From: Spodoptera frugiperda
Lineage: Eukaryota; Arthropoda; Insecta; Lepidoptera; Noctuidae
DNA length: 64,000 bases
Reading direction: 5' to 3'
Assembly (NCBI RefSeq): GCF_023101765.2
Contig: NC_064238.1
Location: 7,364,116 to 7,428,115, forward strand
Shown: piece by piece, positions 58,376 to 64,000 of the stretch
Numbering within the stretch: position 1 is the first letter of the stretch
Layout: every line of letters starts with the position of its first letter
Made by a program: the position numbers and the translations under genes
The notes under the pieces: generated by a model
What the model saw: only the letters and a program-made list of their open reading frames with translations
What the model was told of the DNA's origin: nothing
Database searches by the model: none

Positions 58376-59760
58376 CGGGTGGGAGATCGTAGTCTTAAAG
58401 GTTCAGGAAGTCAGAGAGTGTTATTACCCGGTATCTGTTTTGAGTCGTTTCTTGTACTATCCGAGGGAAGAGTAGGGATTGTGGCAAATGTTGTTATCAC
58501 AGACAAAGTTTACCGTCATGAGCTTCTACCAAACTATTTAATTAAGCCATATAGGTACAATATAATTAAGAAAGTAGGTATTATGTATAAAACGTTTAAT
58601 AAAAACAATTAATTAACAATCTCTAGTACGTAGTAAGTACAATTACCAGTTTTAATACTCTTCAAAATTCAAGAGATTTTACTCTTTGAACAGTGCTGTA
58701 CTTTATGTTATCATTAATTATCTAATTTTGAAATTTTAATCTTATTTGCTGACTGTTACCGGGCCCAGTAATATGTTGTTTATTTGAAAGATGTCGAATG
58801 AGGTAAAGTTGTGGCTTCTTACTTGTTATCATGACAACTTATCACCACTGAATAAAATCATTACCTACTACAGATAAATATTTGCTATGTGATGACAAAT
58901 TGTGAAAAACGTACCATATTCAAATTACAAATGTGAAATATGTAATTGCACATGATTATACATGTATTTTATTTAAATTAAAACAACAATTAACAATACG
59001 CGTCATAATAAATGGCTGACGAACAATGACAACAGATATAATTATACTTATAACTAAAAATATAATGAAACATTGACAAGTCGACTGTATTATTGGATTA
59101 CGCACGACGCAGGTAACATCGCTGTCACAACGCAGACATTAAAAGCGTCGATTTTTTAATTCTTTACAAAAAGGCCGTGAATGAAACGAGCGCAGTGCAC
59201 AGTGGAATGTCAGGAAAATATTTTTTGAAAAGGTCCGCTTTTTCAAAGCCACGTCGTCGTCGTATTGAATGCGTTTTAATGAAAAAACATGCGCCGATTC
59301 GCAACAGTCAAGGGAATTAAAACCTCCGAGCGCCGTTCGCGATCCCGAATGCATCGGTCGGAATTTTCATTTGTCCGAATATTATTTCCACGGGGAATTT
59401 TGCTGGCACTATTTTGTTTAAATTTATGACTGGCTCGTTTTGTGATTTTGCTTGATTAACGGTTTAGATTAGTTGCCTACTGCAGAATTGTTTGGCTTTG
59501 AGCAAGTCTACAAATGCATATGCTTAGCCATAGGACATTTTGTCAAACCATAAGTATCGACTAAATATTTAATTTATTATACTTCAGAAGAAGCAACTTG
59601 CGTTGAATAAAAAATATACCTATTCTAAATTTAAATTATGAGAATATTAAAGTAAAAACAATAGATGCAGTTGTTTCTGATAATTTGAGGAACAAGCTCG
59701 CACAGAATAAATAAATAAAATAAGAGAAAGAAAAAGCAAGAAAAATAAAATGAAAGGATT

Positions 59761-60028
59761 GCCTCGTTGGTTAAGGCGGTCTCGGAATCGATTCCCGGGT
59801 CGAACAAAGTATTACTCAGCTTTTTTCGATTTCTCGAAATTTCTCAGTTGTAGCACGGAATTGTGTCTGGAATTGTGCCCTATGACAATAGGCTCATTAT
59901 ATGAGATTTATAACACAAATTGTGAAAAATGGGTATGCATTATATCATAGAAGTATTATCTGCCGTTACGTTCATGTACACCTCTGGCTACCTCTTTGGG
60001 GATAAAAGGCGTGACATTACGTTACGTT
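59761..60028 (+). repeat. tRNA-headed SINE (family D), plus strand
   Basis: Head GCCTCGTTGGTTAAGGCGG then CTCGG and a shortened ATCGATTCCCGGGTCG B-box region. The body has AAATTTCTCAGTTGTAGCAC, TGTGCCCTATGACAATAGG and the end CTCTTTGGGGATAAAAGGCG. Homologous minus-strand copies are at 43078 and 53921. Confidence 0.8.
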
Positions 60029-61137
60029 AAAATGAAAAGAGCATAAAACACATGCAGTGCACCGTGCACCATCTTATTTCTATTTTAATAAGATCACCGT
60101 GGAGTTCCATCCAATATTAACGTACGGAAAATATCGAGGAACCTCATCAATAATTCTCGAGGCATTTCTTGTACTCCATCTTTATAATAGGGAAGTTTTT
60201 AGATACGATGTATCACGCAGTAACATTATAAAGGGGTTAAGCAGAGAATACAGTTATTTTTTTTACTGGTGTTTGTGGCAACAAATCTTTTTTTCGGTGT
60301 AGTGGTAAGCAGTCACAACGGACTAGCGTATTTCACCAGTGAATTTTAATGTGTTTACTTTTTCTATAGAACTTCTATTTGGTGCGTGTGCGCATTTCTT
60401 AAAACCTGAATATCGGATTAAGGATTTTGATCCTTATTGCTTCTAAACACGTCTGATTTTTGGATCAAGCAAAATGGTATTGTGTTTATTTTTAATATGA
60501 GTACTCTGAACAAACAATTTAATAAAAAGTGAAGAAAATTAGGCTAAGTTTTACACTCTTGCGGCTTAAGAAAAGAGAAAGGTCGTTTGAATACGTTGGT
60601 CCTGCGCCTGACCTTATTTTTGCCGATTTCTTGAGAACTTTGTTTTATATTACGTCAAGGATATGTCTTGATCTCATTAGCCAATAAATAATTATGCGCA
60701 ATACTTTAGAATCGAATAAGTTGTTTATGTTTGTACTAATCACAGTAACTAGAATATTTATGGGTCACATAAAGAAACTCATGGAGAATGTCTTCTAATG
60801 AAGGTAGGTAATACCTATTTAAATTACCCCGATATTAGCAAAAGTAAACATTTTAATAGTAATTAGGAAGATATCGATAAATATAATTATGTAAACTTGA
60901 TGTCTCCCATTATACGACCTCGGTACAGCATCCCATGTGTTTACACAATCGTGCTTTAGTATGACTTTAATTAAATATAAGGTAATTGGAGAGCATTTGC
61001 TACATATTTAATATTGAATCGTTAAGTAACAGTTTAATTATTCTCATGCTACATAAATAACAAATACTGCCCGCAGACATATGTTCTGATTACATAAATA
61101 AGTACCTACTTATACTATGGTTAGATATATTGTTTAC

Positions 61138-61290
61138 AAGCTTCTGCCAGTGGCTTCGCCTGTATTCCTGTGAGATAAAACGTATTCTATCACTCAAGTT
61201 AGCTCATACCTTGTATGTATACCAAATTTCGTCAAAATCTGTTCAGTAGTTTCAACGTGATTGACACACATTTATAATTTTAGTGTGATC
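61138..61290 (+). repeat. Interspersed repeat (family G)
   Basis: AAGCTTCTGCCAGTGGCTTC, GCCTGTATTCCTGTGAGATA, CCAAATTTCGTCAAAATCTG and TTCAGTAGTTTCAACGTGAT belong to the same family as 1663-1765, here with more of the middle part. Confidence 0.7.
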
Positions 61291-64000
61291 TGTCTGTGTA
61301 GACGCAATAATCTAAAAAAGTATTGAAATAGTTCTGTTATGATTTTACCGTAAGATTTTAGTACGTTTCTTCTTATTTTTGGGGGAATTTACAACAAATT
61401 TCAGTCGTGATTCAAACCCGTTGATTAAGTTTATTTTATGCATTACATACCATCCCGTAAGCTATAAAAATTAAATATCTAATAATGTCCATAGTATATT
61501 TTTAAACAGCTCTGTAAAAAATAATATACTTAATATTGTGTTTCATAACACGACAATTTTGGTTTTAGATACTTTTATTGTCCACGCTGAATATACACTA
61601 CTTAAATTTTTAACACTATAATAAAATAAAAGTCATAATTTTTACCACTGAAAAGATTTATTTATTACCTTCAAAGTTTTGTTCCTCAATAATATAATGA
61701 CCAACGATTTAAAATATATATTTTATAAGAAAACAAGTTTAGACAAAAACTTAATTAAGATAATAATAATATATGTCTTCGTGAAATTAACTGATTTTGA
61801 TTGAAATATTCAATATTACTCATCGATTTTTTAAATAGTTTAAAATTTAGCTGACATAACATAAAGAAGGAATAAAATAAATTTGAATTAAAAAAGCAAT
61901 TTATTTTCAAAACAACAAAAAGTTTACGTACTTGGAAACAGTTTATATCAACAGGCTTCAGTAGATTTTCTAAATAATCTTCCAACACTAATATAAAACA
62001 ACAAAACTTTAGTATTACAGTCGTGAACACTGGTTATTTCAATAGTTTTTACTTCAGCTACAAAGATATGTTACTTCGTGTTACGATACGAAAGTTATCG
62101 GAAAGTTGCCGCCATTTCGCGCTGGGCCCAGCTTTGAGGCCGTGTTCACGCGAGCATGTGCGCGTCGCGACTGAAAGCTTGTTTCGAAACGGCCTATACA
62201 TACCCACTCGTCTACATTACAAGTTTTGCACTGAAACACGTGACTCCAAAACGTTCTAAGTCAAAACAAGCCGTAAAGAAATAAGAACGTTATAACCATA
62301 GCAGAGAATCGGTTTTGCTTTGAATGTTATTTTGATGTGACCTTTTGAGTTCAAACGAAAGGAAGGCTCTTAAGCCCGTGTATAAAAGGGATGCAGTGAA
62401 CGTATTCCGCTCACGGAATATTGAATCGTTGGGCCACGCTGCAGAGCTCAATATTACAGTGCAGTAAAACTATGAAAACCATGCGGCATGTCAGAAAACG
62501 CGTGAAATTTTTCCTTGCGAGACAGAGACGGATAGTTTTTCGTGATAAAGGGAACTGCCTACACGTAGCCAGTGGTGGGGGTGATCTTAAAATGTTCCAA
62601 GAATCTGTATGAGAATATAGTCTTTTGGTACGTGTGTCTATGTGATTTGTTATATACTAGCTAACGTACATAGTACCCATCTAGGAATCAGTGTGACATC
62701 TCTATTTTCTTACTTCATTCGAAAGTAGTTTTCAATAGCAACATGAACACGTAAGTGCATAAGAGCTCATTCATAAAACATAAGTACAGGGCAGCCTCTC
62801 AAAGGACCTAACTCCAAGTAAATGTTGTTTATTTTGTTAAAGAAGAAAGCCTGTACACAACGGAGAGCGCCACATGTCAGAACATGAATAAAAGAAGAGC
62901 TATGTTTCAGACTTTCAAAAGTTCAGTCAGTATTTTCAAAGCAATACCTACATTTTTCATGTAGTAACTTGGTCGTTAGTGCAAACTTGAATCAATAAAC
63001 ATGTATCTTGGTTTCAGTGCCTTATTCATTCTGTGACGTGGAAGGTTATTTCAACATTTCGAGTTTCATTTCAGAGATACGAAATTTATGAATGAAAATA
63101 AACAGAGCATTTTCTCGTCTATTTACTGAAAGTCAACATTTAGTACCTTGAAAACAATATTGTTGATAGAAGCTTCATTAAGTTTAATTTACACTTTGAA
63201 TAATAGTTAATTAATAACCGTGGAATTATGTAAATGCATCGTTATTTATATGACAACATATTTTACGGTTTAAAACACAGAAACCACGGCCACACGGTAA
63301 TATGCTACCATTAGTTACTGGCTAGTTATCGCAAATAATATACTAGAGCAATTTATGAGTCATGTGTTTGACCCTAAATATGCGCTATAAATTATGGTTT
63401 ACTTTGTCGTTTATGAGGGCGGGTGCAGACATAACCCTGTGCGCGGTACGGCACATGTGCTACAGATTACGGCAATAAGGGAAATTGTCTTTTTTATGAA
63501 CGTCCCAAGACAACGTAAAGCATTCACGTGAGCGATGTCACTTAGGCCCAAACAAGATTTGGACACTAATAACGTGGCCGGTCACTACTAGCGCAATCTT
63601 GCTAATGTAGCACCGGTTTTATCCGGATAAAATTATGTGCTTCTAGACTGTGGCGTAAATCTTGGCTGATAATTGTGTCTTATTAAATGTGTTGCTGTTT
63701 ATAGGGTTTGTTGTAGATGTGCTTGTATTGAACATAATACCCAAATTTTTTCTTAAAGATTAATTAAGTCTATTTAGTATCTACATTAGAACGCAACTAC
63801 TAAATACATTAAATCTGCAAGACCGACAAAATATTATTGAGATTTAGGGATCCTAGAAAAATAGCATATCTGAATGAAACTGTATAATGTCAATACAAAG
63901 ATTCACGAATAATTTATTAAGATTTGGGTATTCGAACATCAAATCACAGCAGTAGGTTATACGATTTATTCTCCTTAAGAAAAAAGCTCCATCGAAAATC

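Larger units (their letters stand above)
55544..64000. other. Upstream flank or upstream intron of the CARP gene
   Basis: Because exon 1 begins at a 3' splice site, at least part of this stretch is probably intron and the promoter lies farther up, perhaps beyond the window. Repeats are at 56830, 58223, 59761 and 61138, and GC-richer unique patches at about 59140-59360, 62100-62260 and 63415-63480. No coding exon found. A TATAAAAG at 62381 on the plus strand has no gene to its right. Confidence 0.55.

Noticed and set aside
62379..62420. TATA-box promoter (TATAAAAG) on the plus strand
   Set aside because: No coding region or initiator-gene context to the right; a single TATA-like word in AT-rich DNA is not evidence.
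1..64000. CRISPR arrays, operons, bacterial-style genes, rRNA
   Set aside because: No regularly spaced repeats, no adjacent same-strand ORFs of gene length, and the one clear gene is split by introns; the DNA is eukaryotic.

Overview
The window looks like nuclear DNA of a moth or butterfly (Lepidoptera). It is AT-rich, contains no prokaryote-style gene arrays, and is peppered with short interspersed repeats of types I recognise from lepidopteran genomes. These include tRNA-headed SINEs, retroelement 3' tails ending in GATGATGAT, TIR miniature elements, and a 'TACCACGGCCTCA' family. The species call is inference; the repeats are seen directly.

One protein-coding gene is well supported. It lies on the minus strand, with its coding part running from 55381 down to 30535 in ten exons. 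The joined exons encode 319 residues of a secreted carbonic anhydrase-related protein of the CA10/CA11 (insect CARP) type. Every splice site is GT-AG and every exon keeps the frame. The N-terminus is a signal peptide. Two of the three zinc-ligand histidines are present and the third is glutamine, so the product is probably not an active carbonic anhydrase. In vertebrates this family acts as secreted neuronal ligands of neurexins.

Layout. 1-30,000: long gene-poor flank with scattered repeats, a TIR element at 9.05 kb, a G-run cluster at 14.9 kb and one orphan ORF at 13.96 kb. 30,000-30,534: 3' UTR of the gene. 30,535-38,030: eight compact coding exons (3 to 10). 38,031-44,998: intron 2, with several repeats, a perfect 26-bp hairpin and a roughly 320-bp foldback. 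44,999-45,049: 51-nt exon 2. 45,050-55,317: intron 1, with a tandem duplication at 49.27-51.71 kb carrying miniature elements, several CpG-bearing patches, and a 90-bp tandem duplication beside the first coding exon. 55,318-55,543: exon with signal peptide and 5' UTR containing four small upstream ORFs. 55,544-64,000: upstream flank or upstream intron, with repeats and no second gene that I can support.

I see no operon, CRISPR array, rRNA, genuine tRNA gene or intact transposon ORF, and no clearly new biological system. The most distinctive structures are the unevenly shortened tandem duplication with a filled and an empty miniature-element site, the near-catalytic active site of the CA-related protein, and the two hairpin elements in intron 2.
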